DNA from: Eikenella corrodens
GTDB lineage: Bacteria; Pseudomonadota; Gammaproteobacteria; Burkholderiales; Neisseriaceae
DNA length: 64,000 nucleotides
Assembly (NCBI RefSeq): GCF_900187105.1
Contig: NZ_LT906482.1
Span: 496,001-560,000, forward strand
Direction: 5' to 3'
Below, piece by piece: positions 46,661 to 58,276 of this stretch; position 1 is the first letter of the stretch; the number at the start of each line of letters is the position of its first letter. The translations under genes were made by a program, and so were the position numbers. Under the pieces are notes generated by a model. It saw only the letters and a program-made list of their open reading frames with translations. It did no database searches and was not told where the DNA came from.

Positions 46661-46763
46661 TTCAGGCTACCTGAAAACTCAGCCAACCCCATTGCAGCCA
46701 CCTACCATTTCGATAGTGTAAAATAGCACGTACCGTTTTCAGGTAGCCTAGGAACACCAGCCC

Positions 46764-47759
46764 ATGCCGTTTCCCGCCGATCATTTCGCCTCCACCGCCA
46801 CCCCGCTGCTGCGCCTCAACCAAAGGCCGTGGAAAATCTTCTACCGCGGTCTCATCCCCAAACCCCTGCGCAATAAAATCAACGCATACGCCAGCCGGAA
46901 GCAGATGTATCATACAGCCGAATTATGGCGGCCTTTCCTGCAAGCCTACTTCCAAGGACAGTTGCCCCGTTTTAATCTTCAAGCCAAGCAAGATTTGCGC
47001 GGGCAAAAAATCATCTGGCAATACTGGGGACAAGGTCTCGAACCAGAGCAACTGCCCGAAATGGTGCGCCTGTGTTTCCGCTCAGTTGAACAAAATCTCG
47101 GCAACTACCAACTTATTCGGCTAGACGACCAAACTCTGCACAATTATTTGGATCTGCCTGATTTCGTTCAAGCCAAACGCCAACATCCAGCGTTCAAACC
47201 CGCTTTTTTTGCCGATCTGTTACGTTTGGCATTATTGGATATTTACGGCGGCGTTTGGCTGGATGCCTCTATACTGCTCACCGCCCCACTCCCAAAAGAA
47301 TGGGCACAAACAGATTTCTTTATGTACCAACGCTCTCCAACAGCTGCCCATCAGGACTTTTGGCAGAGCTTCAACGCCGATGTATTCAATTGGTCGCCCG
47401 ATCACCCCGTTCAGGTAAACAACTGCATTATCGCCGCCCAACCCGGCAACTTACTGATTCACACCTGCCTTGATGTGATGTTGAATTTTTGGCAAACCCA
47501 AAACCACATACCGCACTACTTCTTCTTTCAAATCATGTTCAATGAACTAGTGCGCAACCATCTGCCAGGCCAAGCCGGCGAACCTGTAGACGACACCCTG
47601 CCTCATCTGCTCCTGGCCAAATTAGAACAACCCTACAACGCCGAAGCTTTCGCCGAAATCACTGCACAAACCCCTGTGCACAAACTCGACCGCCGTTTAA
47701 GCTTCCAACCCGGCACCTTCGGCGCACACTTGAAACAACTCTTTGATCCCACATCATGA
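46764..47759 (+). CDS. Capsular polysaccharide synthesis-type glycosyltransferase (GT32-like)
   Basis: The 331-residue protein has the Caps_synth/GT32-like sequence KIIWQYWGQGLEPEQLPEMV, RLCFRSVEQNLGNYQLIRLD, and FFADLLRLALLDIYGGVWLD with the metal-binding acidic residue and following ASILLTAPLP. Related proteins occur in LOS and capsule clusters. The acceptor is unknown. It starts 104 bases after rmlA behind a DUS and overlaps the next glycosyltransferase by 4 bases. Confidence 0.8.
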   Translation: MPFPADHFASTATPLLRLNQRPWKIFYRGLIPKPLRNKINAYASRKQMYHTAELWRPFLQAYFQGQLPRFNLQAKQDLRGQKIIWQYWGQGLEPEQLPEMVRLCFRSVEQNLGNYQLIRLDDQTLHNYLDLPDFVQAKRQHPAFKPAFFADLLRLALLDIYGGVWLDASILLTAPLPKEWAQTDFFMYQRSPTAAHQDFWQSFNADVFNWSPDHPVQVNNCIIAAQPGNLLIHTCLDVMLNFWQTQNHIPHYFFFQIMFNELVRNHLPGQAGEPVDDTLPHLLLAKLEQPYNAEAFAEITAQTPVHKLDRRLSFQPGTFGAHLKQLFDPTS

Positions 47760-48550
47760 TTCCAGCTTACATTATTTCCCTTGCCAACCAGCAAGACCGA
47801 CGCGAACACATGCGGCAGGAATGTGCACGGGTGGGCATTGAGGCTACATTTATCGATGCCGTGGATATGCGCCAAGCCAGCCAATCCGATATCGAATGCC
47901 TCTCATCCCGGCTACTGCATAAAAAAACCAAAAAACAACGCTGGCTCACCCGAGGCGAATTAGGCTGTGCCCTCAGCCATCATCAGGTTTATGCCCACAT
48001 TGTCCGCCAACAGCACCCCTACGCCCTGGTTTTGGAAGACGATGCCGAATTTATCCGCAATCCTCAGCCCTTATTAAATGAAGGCTACCTGAAAGCCCTA
48101 TCCGCCCAATATCCGTTCGACATCCTGATATTAGGTTATGTCAAAACCCTGCCACACCAACTCCCCTACTACTACCGTCGCATCCCCATCAAGCATCGTG
48201 CCAAAATGAATACAGACGGCAACACCATCTATTTCGGCACCCCATGGGAACAATACGGCTGCGGCACCGTTGCCTACATCATCAGCCGTGAAGGCGCGGA
48301 AAAATTGTGCCGGGCGACACAATCCCCTTGCGCCACAGCCGACGACTGGCTCTACTTCGAACAACACCACGGCCTGCGCATCCTGCACAGCCGCCCCGCC
48401 TTCGTACTCGAAGCGCTAGAAAAATTCGACAGCACCATCCGCCAAGAAAAAGCAGGCTTCCTCCAGCCGAAAACCAGCAGCGTCATCATCCGCAGCATCA
48501 AAGGCTACCTGAAACATATCGGCATGAACTACCTAGGCATGAAATCATGA
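47756..48550 (+). CDS. Family 25 glycosyltransferase
   Basis: The 264-residue protein has the family 25 marks AYIISLANQQDRREHMRQEC, FIDAVDM, LTRGELGCALSHHQVYAHIV, YALVLEDDAEFIRNPQPLL with the acidic motif, and YGCGTVAYIISREGAEKLC. It probably extends LOS with galactose or glucose. It overlaps both neighbours with ATGA junctions, which indicates translational coupling. Two in-frame uptake sequences encode EGYLKAL and KGYLKHI. Confidence 0.87.
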   Translation: MIPAYIISLANQQDRREHMRQECARVGIEATFIDAVDMRQASQSDIECLSSRLLHKKTKKQRWLTRGELGCALSHHQVYAHIVRQQHPYALVLEDDAEFIRNPQPLLNEGYLKALSAQYPFDILILGYVKTLPHQLPYYYRRIPIKHRAKMNTDGNTIYFGTPWEQYGCGTVAYIISREGAEKLCRATQSPCATADDWLYFEQHHGLRILHSRPAFVLEALEKFDSTIRQEKAGFLQPKTSSVIIRSIKGYLKHIGMNYLGMKS

Positions 48551-49212
48551 CCAAGCTCCACACCCTCCTCATCCTCCTGCTCACTGTCCAATTCGCCCGA
48601 GCCGATATCTCCTTCGTCAGCCCCATGAGCCCGGCCGAATGCAAACAAGCCTTTATCGACAGCATGGAAATGTTTGTAGACAGCCGCTACTGCGAAAAAG
48701 GCGACACCGAACAGCCCCAAGTCCACGGCGACGAACGTGGCTTCTTTATGGAAACCTTCCGCGACAACTAGTTTCGCGAACACATCGCCCCGCGTACCTT
48801 CGTGCAGGGAAACCACTCCAAATCCGGCCAAGCCGTCTTGCGCGGCCTGCACTACCAAACCGAAAACACCCAAGGCAAACTCGTGCGCGTGATTGCCGGC
48901 GAAGTGTTCGACGTGGCCATCGACCTGCGCCGCAGCTCCCCCACCTTCGGCCAATGGGCCGGCGCCATCCTCTCCGCCGAAAACAAACACCAGCTCTGGG
49001 TGCCCGAAGGCTTCGCCCACGGCTTCTATGTATTGAGTGAAGAGGCCGAATTCGTTTACAAATGCACCGACTACTACAACCCCAAAGCCGAGCACTCCCT
49101 GCTGTGGAATGACCCCGCAGTCGGCATCGAATGGCCGCTGCAAGGCGAGCCCAAGCTCTCGCCCAAAGACCTCGCCGGCAAACTGCTGAACCAAGCCGTA
49201 TTGTTTGATTAA
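48547..49212 (+). pseudogene. rmlC: dTDP-4-dehydrorhamnose 3,5-epimerase, chimeric N-terminus and in-frame amber stop
   Basis: The frame starts at an ATG overlapping the upstream gene and first encodes a signal peptide and about 40 residues unrelated to RmlC (LHTLLILLLTVQFARADISF, PMSPAECKQAFIDSMEMF). RmlC sequence then begins at PQVHGDERGFFMETFRDN, meets TAG at 48769-48771 where relatives usually have Trp, and continues in the same frame as FREHIAPRTFVQGNHSKSGQ, VLRGLHYQTENTQGKLVRVI with the active-site His, through NQAVLFD. The native first 15 or so residues are missing. A restart at GTG 48802 lacks a ribosome site. Epimerase activity is probably lost, which would block dTDP-L-rhamnose. Confidence 0.85.
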
Positions 49213-49235
49213 ACATCCAAATTTCAGGTAGCCCC

Positions 49236-50108
49236 ATGAAACTCCTCATCACCGGCCACCACGGCCAAGTTGGCCAAGCCCTCATCCAGCAGGCCGCCGC
49301 CCACAATTTTCAGGTAGCCGCTTACGACCGCAGCGAACTCGACATCGCCAACCGTGCCGCCGTATTGCAAACCGTCGAGCGCGAACAGCCCGCCGTGATC
49401 ATCAACGCCGCTGCCTACACCGCCGTAGACAAAGCCGAAAGCGAACCGGCCGCCGCCTATGCCGCCAACGCCGAAGGTGCCGACAACCTCGCCCGCGCCG
49501 CCCACGCCGTAGGCGCCGCCATCCTGCATATTTCCACCGACTACGTTTTCAACGGCCGCACCGAACGCCCCTACCTCGAAACCGACACTCCCGATCCCCA
49601 AACCATATACGGCCGAAGCAAACTGGTCGGCGAACAAGCCGTGCAGGCCGACTGCCCGCGCCACATCATCCTGCGCACCGCCTGGGTGTTCGGCGAACAC
49701 GGCCACAACTTCGTGAAAACCATGCTCCGCCTCGGCCGCGAACGCGACAGCCTAGGCGTCGTGGCCGACCAAAGCGGCGCCCCCACCTATGCCGGCCACA
49801 TCGCCGCTTCCCTGCTGTACATCGCCGGGCGCACCCAAACCGAAAACTGCCCCTACGGCCTCTACCACTTTTCAGGTAGCCCCTACACCACCTGGCACGG
49901 CTTTGCCGCCGAAATCTTCCGCCGCGCCGCCGAACAAGGCATCCTGCTCCGCTCGCCCGAACTGCGCGCCATCACCACCGCCGACTACCCCACCCCTGCC
50001 CGCCGCCCCGCTGACTCTCGCCTCGATTGCAGCAAAATCCACACCGCCTTCGGCATCACACCCAGCGATTGGCAAAGCGCATTGGGCAATCTGGCCGACT
50101 ATCTCTAG
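49236..50108 (+). CDS. rmlD: dTDP-4-dehydrorhamnose reductase
   Basis: The 290-residue NADPH-dependent SDR reduces the RmlC product to dTDP-L-rhamnose. It shows KLLITGHHGQVGQALIQQAA, NAAAYTAVDKAESEPAAAYA, ISTDYVFNGRTERPYLETD, and YGRSKLVGEQAV with the catalytic Tyr and Lys, then RTAWVFGEHGHNFVKTMLRL. It lies 23 bases after rmlC with a DUS in the gap. It is intact although its upstream enzyme is probably not. Confidence 0.95.
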   Translation: MKLLITGHHGQVGQALIQQAAAHNFQVAAYDRSELDIANRAAVLQTVEREQPAVIINAAAYTAVDKAESEPAAAYAANAEGADNLARAAHAVGAAILHISTDYVFNGRTERPYLETDTPDPQTIYGRSKLVGEQAVQADCPRHIILRTAWVFGEHGHNFVKTMLRLGRERDSLGVVADQSGAPTYAGHIAASLLYIAGRTQTENCPYGLYHFSGSPYTTWHGFAAEIFRRAAEQGILLRSPELRAITTADYPTPARRPADSRLDCSKIHTAFGITPSDWQSALGNLADYL

Positions 50109-50137
50109 GGCCTGTTGACAGCTCTAACCACGCAAAC

Positions 50138-50173
50138 TTTCAGGTAGCCTCCTCCCCCGCAGGCTACCTGAAA
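50138..50173 (+). terminator. DUS-pair hairpin after rmlD
   Basis: A reverse DUS and a forward DUS, 11 bases apart, lie 30 bases beyond the rmlD stop codon. Confidence 0.6.
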
Positions 50174-50203
50174 TCGTTTAGCAAACTCATACATTAAAGC
50201 TAA

Positions 50204-50307
50204 TATAGTGAATTAACAAAAACCAGTACGGCGTTGGCTCGCCTTGCCGTAACGTGTGTACTGTCTGCGGCTCGCCGCCTTGTCCTGATTTTTGTTAATC
50301 CACTATA
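50204..50307. repeat. Short Correia-type element (CREE) 2
   Basis: The 104-base element has complete inverted ends TATAGTGAATTAACAAAAA and TTTTTGTTAATCCACTATA and is nearly identical to the one at 12216-12319. It lacks the central part of full-length Correia elements. Confidence 0.82.
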
Positions 50308-50330
50308 CGTCTTTCCCAATCATCAAAAAA

Positions 50331-50670
50331 CCTTCAGGTAGCCTCAAAAGGCTACCTGAAAGCGCAGCTTCAACGAAGTTAAAACGAAACAAGGTTGGGT
50401 TAGCCACAGGCATAACCCAACAAATCAAGTGAACCATTAGCTTTCCCAATCCAAGCTACGCACTAAGCGGCTGTAGGGTGTGTGCCGCAGGCACGCACAC
50501 CACCGTTTGAGTTTAGATAATCCGTGCGTGCGTTCCGCACACACACTACACGCCCCCTGAAAAGCCGTAGGTCGGACTCAAAAACACAACCTACTGCTGC
50601 TTCAACGAAGTTTAACCACCGTTGCCACTCATCCAAAAACTTTCAGGTAGCCTCAAAAGGCTACCTGAAA
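50331..50670. repeat. Repeat-rich gap between rmlD and tyrA
   Basis: No gene is seen. It holds a DUS pair at 50331-50361, followed by the recurring AGCTTCAACGAAGTTAAAAC word, and a GTGTGTGCC/GGCACGCACACC imperfect palindrome near 50474-50503 with a partial copy near 50521-50545. A second tight DUS pair (50640-50669) lies just after the tyrA stop codon and probably acts as its terminator. Confidence 0.55.
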
Positions 50671-50674
50671 TTCT

Positions 50675-51550
50675 CTACCCTCTTCCCTTTTCCCACTCAT
50701 GCCGCGCCGTGCTCGCCTCGGCAAATATCTCCCGCAAGCCCGCTCCGTCTTCCTGTGCCAAACATTCGCGCAGCCGTGCCAGCTGTTGCTGTTGTCCGTC
50801 CAATAAAGCCAGCAGGTTGTCGCGGTTGGTCAGCGCAATGTCCGCCCACATCGCCGGTTCGCTGGCCGCCAAGCGGGAAAAATCGCGGAAACCGCTGCCC
50901 GCCAACCGCAGCCATGCCTCCGCCTCCGGCGCATGCGCCACCTGCCGCATATAGGCATAGGCCAAGAGCTGCGGCAGGTGCGATACCGCCGCAAACGCCG
51001 CATCGTGCGCCGCCGCATCCATGTGTTCCACCCGCGCGCCCATTGCCTGCCACAAGGCTGCCACCCGCGCCAGCGCCGCCGCATCCTGCCCCTCGTGCGG
51101 GCAAATAATCAGCCGTTTGCCTGCAAACAGCCCGGCCTGTGCCGCCGCCGCGCCCGAACGTTCCGTGCCCGCAATCGGGTGTGCCGCCACACAGCGCGGC
51201 CATGCAGCAGGCAAATACCGCGCAAACGCCGCCAGTGCCGACTGTTTGGTGCTGCCCACATCGCTCACCACACACCCCGCCGGCAAGAGCGGCGCCAATT
51301 CCGCGCAAATCCGCCCCACCGCACCCACCGGCGTAGCCAGCAGCACCCAATCCGTATCGGCCGATATGGCCTGCCCAAGCGAAGCAAAGCCTTTATCCAC
51401 CACGCCCAAATCCAGCGCCTGCCGCAGATTGGCCACATCCGTATCCACGCCCGCCACACAATCCGCCAGCCCCAGCCGCTTCACATCCAAAGCCAGCGAG
51501 CCGCCAATCAGGCCAACCCCAACCACCACCATCCGCCGCAACAAAGCCAT
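50675..51550 (-). CDS. tyrA: Prephenate dehydrogenase
   Basis: The 291-residue protein converts prephenate to 4-hydroxyphenylpyruvate in tyrosine synthesis. It shows the NAD-binding VVVGVGLIGGSLALDVKRLG, LATPVGAVGRICAELAPLLP, VSDVGSTKQSALAAF with the Ser contacting substrate, HPIAGTERSGAAAA with the catalytic His, and a C-terminal helical dimer region (GSGFRDFSRLAASEPAMW). There is no chorismate mutase domain. The ATG at 51550 matches family starts. Confidence 0.92.
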   Translation of the reverse strand: MALLRRMVVVGVGLIGGSLALDVKRLGLADCVAGVDTDVANLRQALDLGVVDKGFASLGQAISADTDWVLLATPVGAVGRICAELAPLLPAGCVVSDVGSTKQSALAAFARYLPAAWPRCVAAHPIAGTERSGAAAAQAGLFAGKRLIICPHEGQDAAALARVAALWQAMGARVEHMDAAAHDAAFAAVSHLPQLLAYAYMRQVAHAPEAEAWLRLAGSGFRDFSRLAASEPAMWADIALTNRDNLLALLDGQQQQLARLRECLAQEDGAGLREIFAEASTARHEWEKGRG

Positions 51551-51645
51551 TGTTCGTCCTTTTCCCATTCGCTAATCACAGGTAAATATTCTAGCCGCAA
51601 AGCCTGCCCGGCAATAGGGCAGTTTCTTACTCCGCATACCAAAGG

Positions 51646-51700
51646 CTACCTGAAACGAGGTTTCCGCAGAAAGACGAGTTGCCGCAAAGCTAAAGTATAG
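51646..51700 (+). repeat. DUS-linked extended repeat, type A (copy 2)
   Basis: The DUS is followed by ACGAGGTTTCCGCAGAAAGA and CGAGTTGCCGCAAAGCTAAA. The same arrangement follows the DUS at 54432 and, diverged, at 14388. Confidence 0.6.
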
Positions 51701-51749
51701 CTTTGACGAAACTCAAACGGCACCAAAGGCTACCTGACACCTACACAAA

Positions 51750-51784
51750 CAAAAAGGCTACCTGAAAATTTCAGGTAGCCTTTA
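51750..51784 (-). terminator. DUS-pair terminator after metE
   Basis: AAAAAGGCTACCTGAAA pairs with TTTCAGGTAGCCTTT almost without loop, shortly after the metE stop codon. Confidence 0.7.
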
Positions 51785-51806
51785 CTCATTCCAACTGCCT
51801 CAGCGT

Positions 51807-54101
51807 TTAGCGGGTAACGTTTTTATCCGCCAACTCTTTACGCAGTTTCTTGGTAACCGCCATCATCACTTCAAGCTGTTCCAAGGTTTCTTTCCAGCCG
51901 CGGGTTTTCAGGCCGCAGTCGGGGTTGACCCACAGGCGCTCTACCGGCACCACTTCCATCGCTTTGCGCAGCAGGCGTTCCACTTCGGCTTCGGTGGGCA
52001 CGCGCGGGCTGTGGATGTCGTACACGCCGGGGCCGATGTCGTTCGGGTATTTGAAGTCGCCGAACGCGGTGAGCAATTCCATGTCGGAACGTGAAGTTTC
52101 AATGGTAATCACGTCTGCATCCATGCTGGCGATGGCGGGCAGGATGTCGTTGAACTCGGAATAGCACATATGGGTGTGGATTTGGGTGCTGTCTTCCGCG
52201 CCGGTGCTGGAGAGGCGGAAGGCTTCGCAGGCCCAGGCCAGGTATTCGTCCCACTGCGCTTTTTTCAGCGGCATGGCTTCGCGGATGGCGGGCTCGTCGA
52301 TCTGGATAACCTTAATGCCTGCTTTTTCCAAATCCAGCACTTCGTCGTTCAACGCCAGTGCGATTTGCTTGGCCACCACGCTCAGCGGTACGTCGTCGCG
52401 CACAAACGACCATTTAAACATGGTTACCGGGCCGGTGAGCATGCCTTTCATCGGGCGTTTGGTGAGGCTTTGCGCGTAGGTAGACCAATAAACGGTCATC
52501 GGATTGGGGCGGGATACATCGCCGAAAATAATCGGCGGTTTCACGCAGCGGCTGCCGTAGCTCTGCACCCAGCCGAACTGGCTGAAGCAGTAGCCGGCCA
52601 GCTGTTCGCCGAAGTATTCCACCATGTCGTTGCGCTCGGCTTCGCCGTGTACGGGCACATCCAATTCCAATTTCTCTTGGATTTCCACGCAGTAGGCGAT
52701 TTCTTTCTTCATCGCGGCATCGTAGTCGGCGGCGGAGAGCTCGCCTTTCTTGAACGCGGCGCGCGCTTGGCGGATTTCGGTGGTTTGCGGGAAGGAGCCG
52801 ATGGTGGTGGTGGGCAGAACGGGCAGCTTCATCCATTCCTGCTGTGCCTTAATGCGCTGGGCAAACGGTGATTTGCGTTGGTCGGCGCCTTTGGGCAGGT
52901 CGGCCACGCGTTTTTGTACGGCTGCGTTGTGGATTTTCTTGTTGGTGGCGCGGTCGGCGGCAGCGGCATCGGATTCGGCCAAGGCAGCCTGAACGGCAGA
53001 TTTGCCGTGTGCCAGCGCTTGTTTCACCACGCCCAGTTCCACCAGTTTCTGTGCGGCAAAAGCCATCCAAGATTTGATTTCGCCGTCCAGTTTTTCTTCC
53101 ACGGCCAAATCTTGCGGGCTATGCAGCAGCGAGCAGGAGGGGGCAATCCACAAGTTGTTGCCGAATTTGGCTTTTACAGGCTCGAGCGTGTCGATTACCT
53201 TGTTCAGGTTGGCGCGCCACACGTTACGGCCGTCAATCAGGCCTACAGACAGCACGCGGTTGTCCGGCCAGCCGTCGGCAAATACGGAGAGCTGCTCCGG
53301 TGCGCGCACGCAGTCGATGTGCACGCCGTGTACGGGCAGGGATTTCAGCAGGTTCAGATGTTCGGCCACGGAGGCGAAATAAGTGCCGATGACGATGCGC
53401 ACGCCGGTATTGGCCAATTCCTGATACACGGGGGCGAATGCGTCCAGCCACACTTGTGAAGCTTCGGCAGCCAAAATCGGCTCGTCAATCTGAATCCAAT
53501 CCACGCCTTCGGCAGCCAGTTCGCGCAAGAGTTGTGCATAGGCAGGCAACAGTTTGGGCAGCAGCAGTTTGGTTACACGACAGCCGAAGTCTTCTTTTTT
53601 CTTGCCCAACCAAGCTAGCGTAACCGGGCCCACCAGCGTGGGCTTGATGTCGTGGCCTTGCGCTTTGGCTTCTTTGATTTGGGCAATCAGGTTTTTGGCG
53701 TTTACCTTAAATTCGGTGTCGGCCGACCATTCGGGCACGATGAAGTGGTAGTTGGTGTCGAACCATTTGGTCATTTCCATCGCAAACTGGGTGGCGTTGC
53801 CGCGTGCCAGCTGGAAGTATTCCGGCAAAGTCAGCTTGGCTGCATCAAAGCCGAAACGGGAGGGGATGCCGCCCAGCGTGCAGAGCAAATCCAGCACATG
53901 GTCGTAAAACGAAAAATCGCCCACCGGCAGCAAATCGGCACCGGCGGCTTTTTGGGTGGCCCAGTTAGCGCGGCGGATATCGACCGCTACCTGCTGCAAT
54001 TCGGCTTCGGATTTCGCGCCTTTCCAAAAGGCTTCAACGGCAAATTTCAGCTCGCGCTTCGCGCCGATGCGCGGATAGCCGGAGAGGTGGAATGTGTTCA
54101 T
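51807..54101 (-). CDS. metE: Cobalamin-independent methionine synthase
   Basis: The 764-residue enzyme methylates homocysteine with 5-methyltetrahydropteroyl-triglutamate. The N-terminal barrel starts [20 protein letters not shown]; the C-terminal catalytic barrel has [60 protein letters not shown] with zinc-ligand His and Cys, and [20 protein letters not shown] with the final zinc Cys. The ATG at 54101 is preceded by AAGGAGTT. Long leader upstream suggests regulation by methionine status, but no site is proven. Confidence 0.97.
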   Translation of the reverse strand: MNTFHLSGYPRIGAKRELKFAVEAFWKGAKSEAELQQVAVDIRRANWATQKAAGADLLPVGDFSFYDHVLDLLCTLGGIPSRFGFDAAKLTLPEYFQLARGNATQFAMEMTKWFDTNYHFIVPEWSADTEFKVNAKNLIAQIKEAKAQGHDIKPTLVGPVTLAWLGKKKEDFGCRVTKLLLPKLLPAYAQLLRELAAEGVDWIQIDEPILAAEASQVWLDAFAPVYQELANTGVRIVIGTYFASVAEHLNLLKSLPVHGVHIDCVRAPEQLSVFADGWPDNRVLSVGLIDGRNVWRANLNKVIDTLEPVKAKFGNNLWIAPSCSLLHSPQDLAVEEKLDGEIKSWMAFAAQKLVELGVVKQALAHGKSAVQAALAESDAAAADRATNKKIHNAAVQKRVADLPKGADQRKSPFAQRIKAQQEWMKLPVLPTTTIGSFPQTTEIRQARAAFKKGELSAADYDAAMKKEIAYCVEIQEKLELDVPVHGEAERNDMVEYFGEQLAGYCFSQFGWVQSYGSRCVKPPIIFGDVSRPNPMTVYWSTYAQSLTKRPMKGMLTGPVTMFKWSFVRDDVPLSVVAKQIALALNDEVLDLEKAGIKVIQIDEPAIREAMPLKKAQWDEYLAWACEAFRLSSTGAEDSTQIHTHMCYSEFNDILPAIASMDADVITIETSRSDMELLTAFGDFKYPNDIGPGVYDIHSPRVPTEAEVERLLRKAMEVVPVERLWVNPDCGLKTRGWKETLEQLEVMMAVTKKLRKELADKNVTR

Positions 54102-54431
54102 AAAAACTCCTTCAATGGTTTGCAAAATGGAAAATGTTTAGGAAATAAGTAAAATTTCTCAGGAGGCAAGTTTGCGGCAGGACGAGGCAAGTTGCAAGCG
54201 ATAAATTTGCTGCTTTGTATGAATGAAATTAATGAAATCGGCAAAGTCAGCCCAAACTAGTTTTATTTAATTTTAAGAAAAATATTATTTTTCAAACTAT
54301 TGAATAAAATTCTAAGATTCCGCGTTCTTCTCTTCTTTCCACCTCACCCTGTCTTTATAAATAAATTTTTAATGGATAGAAGAAAAAAGTCTAAGCTGGG
54401 TTGGCTCAGCCAGCCTTACCATTACGCTCCA
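54102..54431. other. AT-rich metE leader region
   Basis: No gene is seen. The leader is AT-rich from about 54200 to 54370 and contains TTCAAACTATTGAA near 54294-54307, a LysR-type palindrome that could be a MetR-like site, though its arms do not match the classical MetR box. One promoter-like TTGAAT/TAAAAT arrangement occurs near it. A type A repeat follows at 54432. Confidence 0.35.
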
Positions 54432-54487
54432 AAGGCTACCTGAAACAAGGCTTCCACAGGCAGACGAGTTTCTGCGCAGCTAAAACA
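54432..54487 (+). repeat. DUS-linked extended repeat, type A (copy 3)
   Basis: The DUS is followed by ACAAGGCTTCCACAGGCAGA and CGAGTTTCTGCGCAGCTAAA, differing from copy 2 at about ten positions. It lies just past the 3' end of the metallopeptidase-like gene. Confidence 0.6.
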
Positions 54488-54503
54488 CGGCCACGCCCGG
54501 CTT

Positions 54504-55025
54504 TCAAAGCCATTTCGGCCACAGTTCTCGGCTTTTCGGGTTGGCAAAAAACGGCTGCAACAGGCGTTGCAACTGCGGCAGGTAGGGGGTGGCGGCGGGG
54601 TCATGGCAAATGGCGGCGCGGTAATACAGGGCAAAGATTTCGGCCTGTTGCTCCATATTGAGCCGGTTTAAGTGCGGTACAGTATCGAGCATGGGCAGGC
54701 GGTAGGCGCGGTTTTTCAGGTAGCCCAAACGCAGGGCTAGCAAACTGCCGCCAAACCAAACGGGAAAACCATTTTGATGCTGCCAAACATGCGTCAGCTC
54801 GTGCACCAGCCAGGCGCGTTCGATCAAGGGTCGCTGGGCGAAATCGGGGCAGAACCGGTTGGCGGGAAAGTAAACATGGCCGAAGGGGGCAACGGCAATA
54901 TTGCGGGTAGGCAGCCACCACGCGCCGCCGTGCAGGCGGATGCGTTCATAACGCAACCCGCTGCCAAACACGCTGCGGGCGAGTTTGGTTTCGGCGGGGG
55001 TGAGCGGGCGGGAACGTAGGGGCAT
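54504..55025 (-). CDS. Predicted metallopeptidase-like protein (HExxH)
   Basis: The roughly 173-residue protein has AWLVHELTHVWQHQNGFPVW with an HExxH zinc motif, preceded by VYFPANRFCPDF and followed by an aromatic-rich helical region. Similar short proteins are annotated as vgr-related or DUF4157-like; they are soluble and of unknown substrate. The ATG at 55025 is preferred to an upstream TTG. An in-frame DUS encodes LGYLKNR. It stands alone, convergent with nothing nearby. Confidence 0.7.
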   Translation of the reverse strand: MPLRSRPLTPAETKLARSVFGSGLRYERIRLHGGAWWLPTRNIAVAPFGHVYFPANRFCPDFAQRPLIERAWLVHELTHVWQHQNGFPVWFGGSLLALRLGYLKNRAYRLPMLDTVPHLNRLNMEQQAEIFALYYRAAICHDPAATPYLPQLQRLLQPFFANPKSRELWPKWL

Positions 55026-55049
55026 GGGTGGTTTATCAATCAATAGAGT

Positions 55050-55239
55050 AAGAGGCTACCTGAAAATTGCTGGCCATCTGGAAACAATAGCTTACAGTTT
55101 AACTATGCAGCAACTCGGCTTGCTTCAATTCGTTGCGGCCTCGGCCTGCTCCGCATAAACTCAGCTTCCTTCGGAAGCCTCGTTTTAACTTCATTGAAGC
55201 TGTGCTTTCAGCCAACCTTAAATGGCAAAACAACGCGGC
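55050..55239. repeat. Repeat-bearing gap
   Basis: A DUS at 55051-55064 is followed by AACTCGGCTTGCTTCAATTC and, near 55185, the recurring AACTTCATTGAAGCTG word ahead of a decayed reverse DUS. The same words occur near 17760, 50360 and 62050, so this is another DUS-linked intergenic repeat. No gene. Confidence 0.45.
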
Positions 55240-55689
55240 TCAATGTTTACGGCTGTAGTTTTCGATGTCCTCGCACACAGTAGCGAGGAAGTCGAGGTAT
55301 TTCGGGTCTTCGCCCGCCCACATTTCCTCTTCGCCCAACGCGTAGGCGCGAATGAGTTCGTCGGCGGCGCGCTCGAAGTTGCCCAACTCAAATTGCGCCT
55401 GGCCGAGCCGCAAATGCAAAAAGGGGTTGCCGATGGCATCTGGGCAGTGCATGGCGTGGCTGAGGGCTTCGCGGGCGGCTTCGTGGCTGCCGCGCAAAAA
55501 TTCGGTGTCGCCCACCGCAGCCAGTATCCAAGTGGCGGCTTCCCATTCGGTTTGCGGCTCGGGCAGCAAATCCCATGCCTGCCAAAAACGCTCGATGGCT
55601 TCGGCATAGCGCTCCGCCTCGGCCAGCTCGTCGCCTTGTTCGCACAGCGCGGTGATTTGCTCGTAGATATGGTCGTTTAGTTCGGCCAT
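55240..55689 (-). CDS. Tetratricopeptide-repeat protein
   Basis: The 149-residue acidic protein is composed of TPR-like helix pairs: EQGDELAEAERYAEAIERFW, WILAAVGDTEFLRGSHEAAR and LGQAQFELGNFERAADELIR, followed by ALGEEEMWAGEDPKYLDFLA. Such small TPR proteins are common in Neisseriaceae, sometimes encoded beside toxin genes as immunity-like proteins, but no toxin is seen here. It is cytoplasmic as no signal peptide is present. Its role is unknown. Confidence 0.8.
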   Translation of the reverse strand: MAELNDHIYEQITALCEQGDELAEAERYAEAIERFWQAWDLLPEPQTEWEAATWILAAVGDTEFLRGSHEAAREALSHAMHCPDAIGNPFLHLRLGQAQFELGNFERAADELIRAYALGEEEMWAGEDPKYLDFLATVCEDIENYSRKH

Positions 55690-55725
55690 GGCAGGCTCCT
55701 TCTTTAGAGATGCCGCGTATTATAC

Positions 55726-55766
55726 AGGCTACCTGAAAGCCTTTATTCCTTCCTTTCAGGTAGCCT
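55726..55766. terminator. DUS pair between the TPR gene and ligA
   Basis: The uptake pair lies between divergent genes, so it is more likely an uptake site or insulating hairpin than a gene-end terminator. Confidence 0.4.
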
Positions 55767-55788
55767 CTTCTCCTTGGGCGCGTGATAA

Positions 55789-58179
<2,391 letters not shown>

Positions 58180-58276
58180 AACCTGTTCCCTTATCTGTAA
58201 CCCACTTGGGCGCATAATGGTTTGGCTAAGTGATAACCCAAATTGCATGTACGCAAATCAATACAAAGACAGCTCC

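Noticed and set aside
48802-49212. Separate functional rmlC starting at GTG 48802
   Set aside because: No ribosome site precedes it, and it would lack the N-terminal strands needed for the RmlC dimer; listed as a pseudogene instead.
50697-51700. Alternative frames over tyrA on both strands
   Set aside because: The frame with GVGLIGGS and HPIAGTERSG is clearly the gene; the others are compositional shadows.
54290-54310. MetR box upstream of metE
   Set aside because: The palindrome TTCAAACTATTGAA does not match the TGAA-N5-TTCA consensus well enough; left as a note in the leader.
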